A DNA stretch of 64,000 bases from positions 744,001-808,000 of the forward strand of contig CAVTGY010000002.1 in assembly GCA_963734395.1 (NCBI GenBank). The letters run 5' to 3'. Position 1 is the stretch's first letter; each line of letters starts with the position of its first letter. Shown in pieces: positions 31,160-40,617 of the stretch. A program made the position numbers and the translations under genes. The stretch comes from Bog-756 sp963734395 (lineage in GTDB: Bacteria; Actinomycetota; Acidimicrobiia; Acidimicrobiales; RAAP-2). The notes under the pieces were generated by a model. It was not told where the DNA came from, did not search any database, and worked only from the letters and a program-made list of their open reading frames with translations.

Positions 31160-32112
31160 GGCGAAGTCCGTAGACGAGGTTGCCGTCGGTGTCGACGTCG
31201 AAGATCTCGACACCACCTTCGACATGGGGAGCGTCGGCACCCAGCGCCACCGCCACCTTGTTGAGCGCATTCCTGGTGATGTCGAGCACCAACTCGACCC
31301 GTTGCGCGGCGGTAGCGGTCGCCACCAGGATGTCGATGACGCTCGGCATCGATGGTGCCGGGGGTCCACACCATGGCATCGGTGAAGGCAAGCGCTGCTT
31401 TCTGGGAAGCCGGAGAGATCGCTGTGCTCGAAGTCGTCGACGGAGGAGAACGTGTCCTCGTCGGCCCCGGCCACCAGGGCCGGGCGGCTTCGCAGGGAGG
31501 AACAGATCCGGCACTGGTGCTGGCGGGCGCCTCGCAGGCGGACCAACTCGGTGGTCACCGGGTCCACGGCATCGAGTTGGGGAACCGTACGGGTGAACAG
31601 GTCGAGGGCGCCCCACAGCCCGCCGGGAGGATGCCCGTCGGAGGATGGTCCGGCCGATCCGATCGCTCCGGTGGTGGGGAGGGCATCGAACAGGACGTCC
31701 AGGGCGGCGTAGGTCCGGGGCAGGAAGTCCATGACGAACACGGTTGCCGCCACGTTGGCTGATTGGCCGCCGTGGATCCGGATCAGCTCGAGCGCGTTGC
31801 TCTTCGGAGATCGACGACACGTCCGTGCGAGAACTGCTCGGCGAACCCGAGGGTGGTGGCGTTGGCACGGCCGAGCCCTGCGATCGATCGCCATCGGGCC
31901 GGCTCGGCTCCTGCCCACCGTCCCGGGTGGTAACCGGCCGGAGGGGTCAAGGGGTCGAGACCGGTGACCGAGGCACAGACCCGACTCATCAGTTCGGCCA
32001 GGTCGGAAAGTCCGGCCGCGGCTGCGTCCTCCCAGACTGCGGCCTCGATGTCGCACAGTGCCTGGGCGGCGTCGGGGGCGTGGACGAAGAGGGCCTCGGT
32101 TCCTCTGGTCAT
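31152..32112 (-). CDS. Carboxymuconolactone decarboxylase/AhpD-like protein
   Basis: About 320 residues over three frame changes. ATG at 32112. The N-terminal half is helical and unassigned (DIEAAVWEDAAAAGLSDLAE). The centre has TELVRLRGARQHQCRICSSL, the CxxC-bearing helix of the AhpD/CMD fold, followed by FPESQKAALAF-like sequence and ending VELVLDITRNALNKVAVALG. In AhpD the two cysteines relay electrons to a peroxidase; in CMD-like paralogues they often serve other redox roles. Its overlap with the methyltransferase start implies coupling. No partner peroxidase gene is present. Confidence 0.7.
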
Positions 32113-32170
32113 GGCAGGCTGCACCCTACCCGCCGGTCGGGGTACCCGGTTACTCGATGACGGCCACCGG

Positions 32171-32758
32171 CTACCCGCGCACCAACGAGACCAGGGAGAA
32201 GATGGCAAAACCAACCAGGAGGACGCCTCCGACCTTGCGGATGACCTCCAGGGGCAGGATGCGGATCAGGGCGCGGCCGGTGAATGCTCCGAGGGCGGCG
32301 ACACAGGCCAGAGCGGCAAGCGCTCCGAAGTACACGGTCACCGGCTGGTGGTACTTGGCCGCCAGGTTGGCGGTGAGGATTTGGGTGAGATCACCGAACT
32401 CCCCGATGAAGATGACGGTGAAGGCAGTCCCCACCGTCCGGAACCGGCGTCCGGCGCTGTCGGCCTCGACCGCCGCTTCCTCCTCGACCTTCTTTTCGGG
32501 AACGAACAGGAGATAGGCGCCGCCGGCGGCGAACAGGAGGGTGGTGACCGCCTCGATCCACCGGTGGGGGAGGAGCTGAAGCAACTGGCCGATGGCAACG
32601 GCCAAGGCGGCGTGGATTGCGAAGGCCAAGGTGGCGCCCGTCCATACCAGCACCGGCCGGTATCGGCTCCCCATGATCAGGGTGGCGATCATGGTCTTGT
32701 CCGGCAGCTCGGCCACGGCAACCAGGGCGAATACGGTGAAGAAGACTGCCGGTTGCAC
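32171..32758 (-). CDS. GDT1/TMEM165 (UPF0016) family cation transporter
   Basis: 195 residues, intact, six helices in two homologous halves. The two signature motifs that line the cation site are VAELPDKTMIATLIM (residues 16-30) and FIGEFGDLTQILTANLAA in the second half. A charged loop EKKVEEEAAVEADSAG separates the halves. Bacterial and eukaryotic members export or exchange Mn2+ and Ca2+. It is transcribed with the CMD-like gene 58 bases downstream. With the NRAMP/MgtE pair this is the second metal-homeostasis locus in the window. Confidence 0.9.
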   Translation of the reverse strand: MQPAVFFTVFALVAVAELPDKTMIATLIMGSRYRPVLVWTGATLAFAIHAALAVAIGQLLQLLPHRWIEAVTTLLFAAGGAYLLFVPEKKVEEEAAVEADSAGRRFRTVGTAFTVIFIGEFGDLTQILTANLAAKYHQPVTVYFGALAALACVAALGAFTGRALIRILPLEVIRKVGGVLLVGFAIFSLVSLVRG

Positions 32759-32836
32759 CGCTTCAGACTAGGGAGTGGACTGCGGGAGGCGGCGGACGGG
32801 CACCACCGACCCGTGGTCGTTGCTCGGCTCGCCGTG

Positions 32837-35460
32837 TCAGCCCGCTGACCGCTCCAGGGCCCCGGCCAGGGTGCCGGCGAGGGTGGCTCCCTCCCGCTCG
32901 CCGAAGGCAACGTTGACCGCCAGCCGCTCGAGGATCTGCTCCACCGTCCGGCCCCCGGAGGCCAGCGGATGGGCAACGATGAATTCGGTCACCTCATCGG
33001 CGAGCTTGGGCGGCGTACACAGGCCACGGACCCCATCCAGCATGCGGGGGAGGATGTTGGATGGGAACTTTGCCACCAGCTGCGTCCCATTCCTCGGTGA
33101 CCCGCCGCCAGCTAGCCGGTCCGGTGACCCGGTTGGCCAGCAGCGACTGGAGGAGGAACGGCGCGTTCTGGGTGCGCACCTCGGTCATGGCCAAATCGAA
33201 TGTGCGGTCGGCCAGCTGGAGATCGACGAAGGAGGCCAGCGCGTAGAGATAGCGGTTCTCCTCCTGAGGGTTGCTGGGTGCACGGTAGCGGGCGAGGATC
33301 GCTTCGTACTCATCGGCGCCGCCCTGCTGAGGCGACCACGTCCAAAATCGCCGACTCGGTGTCGGGCTGGAGCACGTCGGTGCCGGCGCGGGCGAACGCA
33401 AATCGCCGTGCGGCTTCCGCTTGGATCTCGGGATCGTCACCGATGGTGCCCAGGGCGCGCAACACCGACGCCCGTAGCGACGCGGTGCGCTCGCCGTCAT
33501 CGTCGTGGGGATCCCAGCCCAGGTCGTGGGCCAGCGGACCGAGCAGGGTGCGGACCGCCCCGGCGGTCACCGGTCGGTCGGTGCCGGGGACGACCCGGTC
33601 GAACAGGCCCAGCGCACCCAGCAGAACCGACCACACACTCGGGTCGCCTTCGCCCGACTCGACCAGGGCACGGGCCAATCGCAGAAGGTCAGCCAGCGGA
33701 GCCTGGCCGGCCAACGACGCCGCCCAGGTGTCGGAGATCAGGTTGTAGCGCTCGAGGGGGGCGAGACCGGCGAGACCCGGTGGCCAGCCGCTCCACCATG
33801 GCCGGCGGGTAGGACACCCGGTAGTACCCCGAGCCTCCGGCGTTGATCAGTCGGCCTGGCAACCCGTCGTCCAACGCAACGGTGGCCGTTGTCCTGGTCG
33901 TCCAACAGGATGGGCGAGGAGTCGGTGTCGGCTGAATCGAGGGATCGGGTGAGCAGCGGTACCAGCCATCGAGAGCCGATGGCACCGCCCGGGAGAGCCG
34001 CGGTAGGAAAACGGGACCTGGGCCGAGGGAGCCATCCTCGGCCAGCCGCACCAACGGATAGCCGCCCTGGTTGATCCAGGTGTCCATGATGGTGCGCACG
34101 GCTCGCCCGCTGGAGCGCTCGAGGGCGTCCCACAGGTCGGAGGTCTCGGTGTTTCCGTGGCTGTGGGTGACCAGGTAGTCGTTGATGCCTTCGCGGAAGA
34201 CGTCGGGGCCCACGAACTGCTCGAGCATGCGTAGCACGCTGCCGCCCTTCTGGTAGGTGAGGACGTCGAACATGCCCTGGGCTTCCTCGGGCCGGCCCAC
34301 ATGGAATTCGACCGGCCGGGTGGTGTGGAGTCCGTCCACCGCCATCGCCGCCTCGCGTTCCACGCCGAAGCTCACCCACCGTTGCCACTCGGGCCGGAAG
34401 GCGTCGACGGCCAATACCTCCATGAAGGTGGCGAAGGCCTCGTTGAGCCAGATCCCGTTCCACCACTTCATGGTGACCAGGTCGCCGAACCACATGTGGG
34501 CGATCTCGTGGCAGACCACGTCGGCGACCCGCTCGAGCTCCACCCGGGCGGCCTGGGCCGGGTCGACCAGCAGGAGCGACTCGCGGAAGGTCACGCACCC
34601 GAGGTTCTCCATCGCTCCGAAGGCGAAGTCGGGGATAGCCACCAGGTCCAGCTTGTCGGCCGGGTAGGGGATGCCGAAGTAGGCGGAGAAGAAGCGGAGT
34701 GCATGGGCCCCGACGGTGAGGGCGAACGAGGTGAGGTGACCCTGGCCGGGACGGTGGACGATGCGGAGGGGAACGCCGTCGACTTCGAGCGGATTGGTGG
34801 CCTCGAGGGGACCGACGATGAACGCCACCAGGTAGGTCGACATGCTTCATGGTCGGGGCGAACCGGACCCGGTGCTTGCCTCCCGGCTCGAGGAGTCACC
34901 TCCACGACCGATCCGTTGGAGTAGGCGGCGAGTGCGTCGTCGACCACCAGGGTCACCTCGAAGGTGGCCTTGAGCTCGGGCTCGTCCCAGCAGGGGAAGG
35001 CCCGGCGGGCGTCGGTTGACTCCATCTGGGTGGTGGCGACGGTGTGCTCGACGCCGTCGTCGTCGGTGAAGGTCGATCGGTAGAAGCCGTGCAGTTTGTC
35101 GTTGAGGATGCCGGTGAAGACCAGGTGCAAGGTGGCGGCACCGGGCTCGAGGGGCTGGGCAAAGGTGAATGTTGCCCGCTCTTCGGCGGCGTCCAGGTCT
35201 ATGGCGGTGGGGGAGAGGGCATAGCCCCGGTCCGCCTCGGAGTCGTTCAATTCGGCGAAGGTGATCTCGAGCTCGGCGGCGTTGAGGGTGATCGTCGAGG
35301 TGGGCTCTTCGATGGAGATGTCTATCTCGACGTCGCCGGAGAAGGTGGCTGCGCCAAGGTCGGGAGTCAGTACGAGCCGGTACGCGTGGGGCCGGACCGA
35401 TGTCGGGAGTCGGTAGGCGTCAGGATCTTCGTCGGTGGTGCTGTCTGTCCCAGGGTTCAT
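32837..35460 (-). CDS. pepN: Aminopeptidase N, M1 zinc metallopeptidase
   Basis: About 874 residues. ATG at 35460. The N-terminal beta saddle contains YRLVLTPDLGAATFSGDVEI, TQMESTDARRAFPCWDEP and LHLVFTGILNDKLHGFY. The catalytic domain has GAMENLGCVTF (exopeptidase motif) and VVCHEIAHMWFGDLVTMKWW with HEXXH; the third zinc ligand is in NEAFATFME. The C-terminal ERAP1-like helical domain extends to SAG at 32837. Frame changes near 34855, 33880, 33780 and 33345. It acts in the cytosol on peptide N-termini. The divergent kinase gene starts 24 bases upstream, so the two share a promoter region. Confidence 0.92.
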
Positions 35461-35484
35461 GATCAGGCAGGCTACCGTCGGACC

Positions 35485-36601
35485 GTGAACACTGACCACG
35501 GTTTGACCGATTCTCCACGATCTTCTCACCAGGACGATGAATCGATTCCCACTCCCGCTCCCGCCACCGACGCTACCGCCCACGCCCCCGCCCCCGCCGG
35601 TCAGGGCCTCGACGTCGTCGCCATCGGCAACGCACTGGTCGACGTGCTGGCGTCGGCCAAGGACGAGGACCTGGTCGCCCTGGATCTGATCAAGGGCACC
35701 ATGGTCCTGGTCGATCAGGAGCGGTCCCAGTCGATCTACGACTCCATGGGGCCGACCACCGAGGCATCCGGTGGTTCGGCCGCCAACACCGCCGCCGGGG
35801 TGGCCGCCCTGGGTGGCCGGGCCGCCTTCCTCGGTCGGGTGGCTGACGACCCACTCGGGCCGCGCCTTCACCCACGACATCCGATCGGTGGGGGTGGCCT
35901 TCGATCCGACGCCCGCGCCGGCGGTGCCCGGCAAGGCGGTCACCGGCCATTGCCTGGTGCTGGTGACCGACGATGCCGAGCGGACCATGGCCACCCACCT
36001 CGGGGTGGCTTCCGAATTCGCCTCGATCGACCTGCGCGACGATCGCCTCTCGTCGGTTCAGGTCGTCTATCTCGAGGGGTACCTGTGGGAGCAACCATCG
36101 GCCAAGGCGGCCATGCAGGAGGCGATCGAGGTGGCTCATGCACACGACGCCGCGGTGGCCCTCACCGTGTCGGATCCGTTCTGCGTCGAGCACCACCGGG
36201 CCGAGTTCCTCGACCTGTTGCGCGGCGACTTGGAGATGATCTTCGCCAACGAAGAAGAGATCATGTCTCTCTTCGGCTCGCCCACCTTCGAGGCCGCGGT
36301 CGATGCGGTCACCGAGACCGGCGTGCTGGCCGCGTTGACCCGGGGTGCCGCCGGAAGTGTTGTGGTCACCGCCTCGGGACCGGTGGCGGTACCGGCCGCA
36401 CCCGTCGATCGGGTGGTCGACACCACCGGCGCCGGCGACCTCTTCGCCTCCGGGTTCCTCTACGGGATCACCAACGGCCTGTCGCCCGAGGCGTCGGCGC
36501 GCCTCGGGGGAATCTGTGCCGCCGAGGTCATCTCGCATGTGGGGGCCCGACCCCTGGCCGATCTGCGGGAGTTGGCCGTGGCCGCGGGTCTGTTGACCTA
36601 G
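35485..36601 (+). CDS. PfkB-family carbohydrate/nucleoside kinase
   Basis: GTG at 35485; about 372 residues. A Pro/Ala-rich head precedes DVVAIGNALVDVLASAKDE. The family entry block EASGGSAANTAAGVAALGGR, FLGRVADDPLGRAFTHDI and the anion-hole signature DTTGAGDLFASGFLYG near the C-terminus identify PfkB; the overall order is like adenosine kinase or sugar kinases. An extra G at 35857-35859 (GGGCC for GGCC) breaks the frame once. The stop TAG at 36599-36601 lies in the CTAG target duplicated by the IS element that follows, so the gene ends exactly where the element begins and remains complete. Confidence 0.88.
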
Positions 36602-38348
36602 GAGACTGTTGAACAAAACGGGTCTCAGGCGCATGTTGGCGTTGCAGGCTCAGGACATGTCCGACCGAAGCGCCGACATGAAGAGGGTTGAAGTCGGCCA
36701 CCCAGGTGGGCAATGCCCAAAGAGCGGTCCCTTTTTGACGGCCTGAGCTTGCGCGCACCAGATCATGCGGCTCTGACCTGCCATGTTCCGTCGTGGCTGA
36801 GACCGAGGTTCACAAGCCGTCTCAGGTCGATGGCGGCGATTCGCAACGACAGTCCGAGGTGGTTCTTCTCGACACCGCGAAATCGGACTCGCCGGTGGTT
36901 GTCCGCTACAAGCCAGGCGATGGATCGTTCGACCATCGGTCTCCATCGGCGATAGTCCTCGGCGAAGTCACCTTCTCGCCAGGCCCGCCGGGACTCGACA
37001 AGTTCCGCGTCGTGCGGAGTGATGGTGAGGTGTCGTCCGTCTCGGGCGGTGGTGCAGCGAATTCGCAATGGGCAGGTTCGACACCGAGAGCGGAAGTTCG
37101 CTCCACCACTTGCGGTCAGCAGGACCGTGTGCCCGGCTGGACAGGTCACCGTGCGGGCCGCGTGGTCGACGAGGAAGTCGTCACGATGGAAGCCGCCGGG
37201 CACGGCCGAGTGGGTCGGAAAGGGCTTGATCGCCAGGTCGTGTTTGGCCTCGTGTAGTGAATGAAGGGTGTCTCCTGATCCATAGGCCCCATCACCCAGC
37301 ACCTGCAGCCCAGGATCCTCTCGTTCCAGCAGTGCCACACCGGTCGGTCCGTCGGGAGCATTGGCCGGGGTGAGCGCGGTGGCGGTCACAAGGCCCGTCT
37401 CGGGCTCGATGGCGATGTGGGCCTTGTAGCCGTCCCGATACTCCGAACGGGACTTGTGCATGTGACGGGCCTCGGGGTCGACCACAGAAATGACCCGGTC
37501 AGGGGCTACTTTTCGGACGATCTGCCACGTGCCGTCGTCTTGTTGCTCGACGTCTTGGCCTGCCACCAGGGCCAGCAATCCGAGGGCCGAGGTGGCCTCC
37601 GCTTCCTCGGCCACATCCTCGAACTCGGTCAACAGCTGGAAGGCGTCCCTGACCAGTGCATCGACCAAAGCCGCCTTGGCCACCGGGTCGTCCCAGGCGA
37701 TCAGGGGTTTGCCAGCCGACTCGTAGTCATGGGCGGAAAGCATCACGTCTTTCGCTCCAGGGACGAGCCGGCGCACCCGGCGGATGGCGGCGATCAGCTG
37801 GGTAACGGTGTCCTGGGTGGCGACAGCATCATCGAGCAGGGTCGAATCGAGAGCCCTTCTTGTCCTTCCCTTCAGCACCCCGGTGGCGTCGATCACCGAG
37901 CGCACAGCGTCGAAGATCCGCTCGGGGTGTTCGGAGTTGCGCAGCCGGGTGCGCCAATAGGTGAGCACCGAGAAGTCGAACCCCTCGTCGTCGAGCGCCA
38001 ATCCGCAGGCCACCTTCCAGCTGATCCGATCCCGAAGGGCCCGAGCAGCGTCTCGGTCGGAGAGTCCCTCGAGGGCCTGGAGGACCATCACCGAGGCCAC
38101 CACGTCGGCCGGGATCGACGGTCGACCACGACCGGAGGGGAACAGGTCCTCGAACATCTCATCGGGGAACAGTTCGTGGCGGTGATCGGCCAGGAACCCC
38201 TCGACGCTTCCTTCGGGTACGAGCTGGCGACAGAGGGCTGCGGCGTCGAGCAGCTCAGGGTTGGATTCGCTGTGTCCTTGCACCCACCAATTCTCGACCA
38301 TCCACGCTCAAATCGCGAGCACCGTTGGGAGAATTGTTCAACAGTCTC
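36602..38348 (-). mobile_element. IS1182-family insertion sequence, complete
   Basis: 1747 bases with perfect 15-base terminal inverted repeats GAGACTGTTGAACAA (36602-36616) and TTGTTCAACAGTCTC (38334-38348). CTAG flanks both ends (36598-36601 and 38349-38352) as a four-base palindromic target duplication. One intact transposase reads leftward. The intact frame, perfect ends and target repeat suggest recent insertion. Confidence 0.93.
36763..38301 (-). CDS. IS1182-family transposase (DDE)
   Basis: 512 residues, intact. The N-terminal domain GRPSIPADVVASVMVLQALEG with LSDRDAARALRDRISWKVAC is typical of IS1182/IS5-like transposases. DDE-type RNase H fold: RRALDSTLLDDAVATQDTV with the first Asp, ALTPANAPDGPTGVALLERE followed by VLGDGAYGSGDTL with the second Asp, and a glutamate in RRWRPMVERSIAWLVADNHR (the YRWR...E block). 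A cysteine cluster CRTCPLRIRC is usual for the family. In contrast to its neighbours it contains no frameshift. Confidence 0.95.
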   Translation of the reverse strand: MVENWWVQGHSESNPELLDAAALCRQLVPEGSVEGFLADHRHELFPDEMFEDLFPSGRGRPSIPADVVASVMVLQALEGLSDRDAARALRDRISWKVACGLALDDEGFDFSVLTYWRTRLRNSEHPERIFDAVRSVIDATGVLKGRTRRALDSTLLDDAVATQDTVTQLIAAIRRVRRLVPGAKDVMLSAHDYESAGKPLIAWDDPVAKAALVDALVRDAFQLLTEFEDVAEEAEATSALGLLALVAGQDVEQQDDGTWQIVRKVAPDRVISVVDPEARHMHKSRSEYRDGYKAHIAIEPETGLVTATALTPANAPDGPTGVALLEREDPGLQVLGDGAYGSGDTLHSLHEAKHDLAIKPFPTHSAVPGGFHRDDFLVDHAARTVTCPAGHTVLLTASGGANFRSRCRTCPLRIRCTTARDGRHLTITPHDAELVESRRAWREGDFAEDYRRWRPMVERSIAWLVADNHRRVRFRGVEKNHLGLSLRIAAIDLRRLVNLGLSHDGTWQVRAA

Positions 38349-38352
38349 CTAG

Positions 38353-38559
38353 GCGATCCGGCCGCCGGCGAGCCTTAATTGTCTCGTCGGTCGCTCGGGA
38401 GGGGTGTCTACCCGTTGGGAGCCAATTCCGAAAAACCGAGTAATTATCGTCTACAGGCTATGGGTTGGCGCAAATGTATCGTCTGCAAACGATAATTTGG
38501 CCAATTTCCAAAAAACAAAACCAGAGAGGACAGCGCGGGAGACATCGAGCGAGGACCGG
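38353..38559. other. AT-rich intergenic stretch with long inverted repeat
   Basis: Right after the element the GC content falls, mainly at 38420-38530. AATTATCGT at 38442-38450 is repeated inverted as ACGATAATT at 38489-38497, a 9-base perfect match 38 bases apart, and TATCGTCT also occurs twice directly (38445 and 38478). No gene start fits. It may be a regulatory region of the leftward or lost neighbour gene, or remnant foreign DNA. Confidence 0.5.
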
Positions 38560-39162
38560 TCAGGCGGGCGGGATCCCGATGGATCGGAAGGCGAAGGGCA
38601 GATCGCCTATCCGGACCAGCGCCGAGGCCACCGCCCGTCCCAGGGGGGCAAGGGCCTCGTCGAGGTGGCCCGGGTTCTCGAGCGTGGCCTCATCCAGCTG
38701 GCACGACCCGTCGTAGGAGACCTCGATGGCGCACTCGCTCCCCGGGGGATCATCGTGGAGCACCTGCTCGATGGTGGCCGGGCCACGGGACAGCGGTTCG
38801 TCGCCCAGGGCATCGAGGTGGGGGGGTAGTGCCTCGAGGAGGGCGCCCACCTCGGGCACCCCGACCAAGCGCTGGATCCTGAAGGCGATCTCGACCAGGA
38901 CCTCGGGCAGCTCGTCGGGCTCCTCGCCGATCGCCCAGCTCCGGTAGGCGGTCTGGCTCCAGGTGGGCCAGTCGAGGCTGATGTCGACCCGAATGCGCGC
39001 CGGTCGTTCCTCCCCCGGAAGGCTGTAGGAGGTCTCGAAGCTCACATCACCGAGGAAGACGTCCACCTGAAATCGCTCCTCCACCGCCTGACGCTGCAGG
39101 AGCGCGGCTTCGAATGCGAGCCGGTGAGCACTGATGAGCTGTGTGAAGACGTGGTCCAGCAT
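38560..39162 (-). CDS. Hypothetical protein, 200 residues
   Basis: ATG at 39162 (MLDHVFTQLISAHRLAFEA). It is soluble and acidic, with no signal peptide or membrane helix. Notable patches: FQVDVFLGDVSFETSYSLPG, RIRVDISLDWPTWSQTAYRS, LPEVLVEIAFRIQRLV and AIEVSYDGSCQLDEATLE, suggesting an alternating beta/alpha fold. I do not recognise a family or catalytic signature. It is divergent from the GDPD gene 26 bases away. Confidence 0.65.
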   Translation of the reverse strand: MLDHVFTQLISAHRLAFEAALLQRQAVEERFQVDVFLGDVSFETSYSLPGEERPARIRVDISLDWPTWSQTAYRSWAIGEEPDELPEVLVEIAFRIQRLVGVPEVGALLEALPPHLDALGDEPLSRGPATIEQVLHDDPPGSECAIEVSYDGSCQLDEATLENPGHLDEALAPLGRAVASALVRIGDLPFAFRSIGIPPA

Positions 39163-39188
39163 GCCGGTGCAGAGGCTACCGTTCTTCC

Positions 39189-40070
39189 GTGCCCGCCTTT
39201 TCTGAATCGCGCCGGCCTTCGCCTTGGCTGGAACGTCGGGTGATCGCCTACGCCCATCAGGGAGGGGCGTGGGAGGCTCCGTCGTCGACGTTGTACGCGA
39301 TTCAATGTGCTCTCGACGCCGGAGCCACGGCGATCGAGCTCGACGTTCATTCCACTGCCGACGGTCAGCTGGTGGTGTGCCACGACACGACCGTCGACCG
39401 CACCACCAACAGCACCGGCGCCATCGCCGAGATGGAGTGGGACCAGTTGCGCACGCTGGACAACGCCTACTGGTGGGCTCCCGGCGCCGACGTGACACCG
39501 GGACTCGAGCCCGACCAGTATCCCCATCGTGGACGCGCGCCCGATGACCGGCGGTTCGGGATCGCCCTGTTGGAGGAGGTGCTCGACGGGTTCCCCCACG
39601 TGGTGCTCAACCTGGACATCAAGCAGACGGCTCCTCAGGTGGCTCCGTATGAGCAGTCGTTGGCGGCATTGCTCCGTCGCTTCGGACGTGTCGACGACGT
39701 CATCGTCGCCTCCTTCCTCGATTCGGCCACCGACGCCTTCTCCACCTTCGCCCCCGAAATCCCGACCTCGGCCGGTACCGTGGCGTTGGCCGGGTTCCTC
39801 CAATCGGTCCAGGCCGGCGATACCCCGGCACCGATGCGCCATGTGGCGCTGCAGGTGCCCGCGGTCTACCGCGACGTCACCCTCATCGACCAGCGTTTCG
39901 TGGACGTGGCCCACCAACAGGGGCTGGCTGTCCACGCGTGGACGATCGAGGAGGAGTTCCTGATGGAGCAGCTCTGGGGGCTGGGGGTGGATGGCATCAT
40001 CACCGACCGACCCACCGCCCTGGCCGGGGTGCTCGGTCGACTCGGGTGCGCGTGGCAACCGGGCGGTTGA
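39189..40070 (+). CDS. Glycerophosphodiester phosphodiesterase
   Basis: 293 residues, intact, GTG start at 39189. TIM-barrel GDPD: YAHQGGAWEAPSSTLYAI holds the first catalytic His and the E-N-T-like segment (here APSST), AIELDVHSTADGQLVVCHD carries the metal-binding E and D and the second His, and LNLDIKQ and VHAWTIEEEF with GVDGIITDRP complete the active site. The usual HRG near the start is HQG here. It hydrolyses deacylated phospholipids to glycerol-3-phosphate and an alcohol. No signal peptide, so it is cytosolic. Confidence 0.9.
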   Translation: MPAFSESRRPSPWLERRVIAYAHQGGAWEAPSSTLYAIQCALDAGATAIELDVHSTADGQLVVCHDTTVDRTTNSTGAIAEMEWDQLRTLDNAYWWAPGADVTPGLEPDQYPHRGRAPDDRRFGIALLEEVLDGFPHVVLNLDIKQTAPQVAPYEQSLAALLRRFGRVDDVIVASFLDSATDAFSTFAPEIPTSAGTVALAGFLQSVQAGDTPAPMRHVALQVPAVYRDVTLIDQRFVDVAHQQGLAVHAWTIEEEFLMEQLWGLGVDGIITDRPTALAGVLGRLGCAWQPGG

Positions 40071-40151
40071 CCAGCTTGGCCTGGCCATTGTCCGGGGGAC
40101 AAGACCGTCGCCGAGGAGTGCAACCCGCCGGCCCAGCCGCTCCGCCGAGGG

Positions 40152-40235
40152 TCAGCCTCTTCCGCAGTTCGGCTTCTTGCCGTGGTTGGCCTTCTTTTTG
40201 GCCCGTAGCTTGCGCTTGTTGGTTCGTTTGGACAC
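40152..40235 (-). CDS. Ribosomal protein bL37, 27 residues
   Basis: GTG start at 40235, stop at 40152. The product is very basic, MSKRTNKRKLRAKKK followed by ANHGKKPNCGRG. The KxxANHGKxPN tail is the hallmark of the tiny actinobacterial 50S protein bL37 (24 residues in mycobacteria), which sits near the peptidyl-transferase end of helix 69. No other gene occupies this gap between the GDPD and DUF192 genes. I see no clear ribosome site; it may be translated from a leaderless transcript. Automatic pipelines commonly miss it because of its length. Confidence 0.82.
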   Translation of the reverse strand: MSKRTNKRKLRAKKKANHGKKPNCGRG

Positions 40236-40287
40236 AGTCAAAGGAGGCTACTCGATCTGGCCCGACCCGAATCCCCGGGGAGCGCCG

Positions 40288-40617
40288 GTGACCTGGCTGT
40301 TGCGCGATGAGGACGTATTGGCCGCGGCGGAGGTGGCCGAAGGCCTGGCCGGCCGGACCAAGGGACTGCTGGGTCGGACCAGCTACGAGGGAGCGTTGGT
40401 GCTGCCCCGCACCAGGTCGGTACACACACTGGGTATGCGGTTCCCCATCGACGTGGCTTTTTGCGACAGGGAGATGGTGGTCGTCGGGGTGACCACCCTC
40501 CGACCCTGGCGGATGAGCCTTCCCCGCCGGAGGGGCCGGTCGGTGGTGGAAGCGCAGGCGGGCTCCTTCGAGCGGTGGGGACTGCGGGTCGGCGACCAAC
40601 TGGTGGTGCGCGGATGA
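40288..40617 (+). CDS. DUF192 family protein
   Basis: 109 residues from the GTG at 40288, with GGGGAG upstream. The family core is visible: EVAEGLAGRTKGLLGRTSYE, ALVLPRTRSVHTLGMRFPID (the conserved HT-GM-F-ID block), VAFCDREMVVVGVTTLRPWR and VVEAQAGSFERWGLRVGDQL. The fold is a small beta barrel; the function is unknown. No signal peptide is seen with this start. It overlaps rsmI by ATGA (40614-40617), so expression is coupled. Confidence 0.85.
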   Translation: MTWLLRDEDVLAAAEVAEGLAGRTKGLLGRTSYEGALVLPRTRSVHTLGMRFPIDVAFCDREMVVVGVTTLRPWRMSLPRRRGRSVVEAQAGSFERWGLRVGDQLVVRG

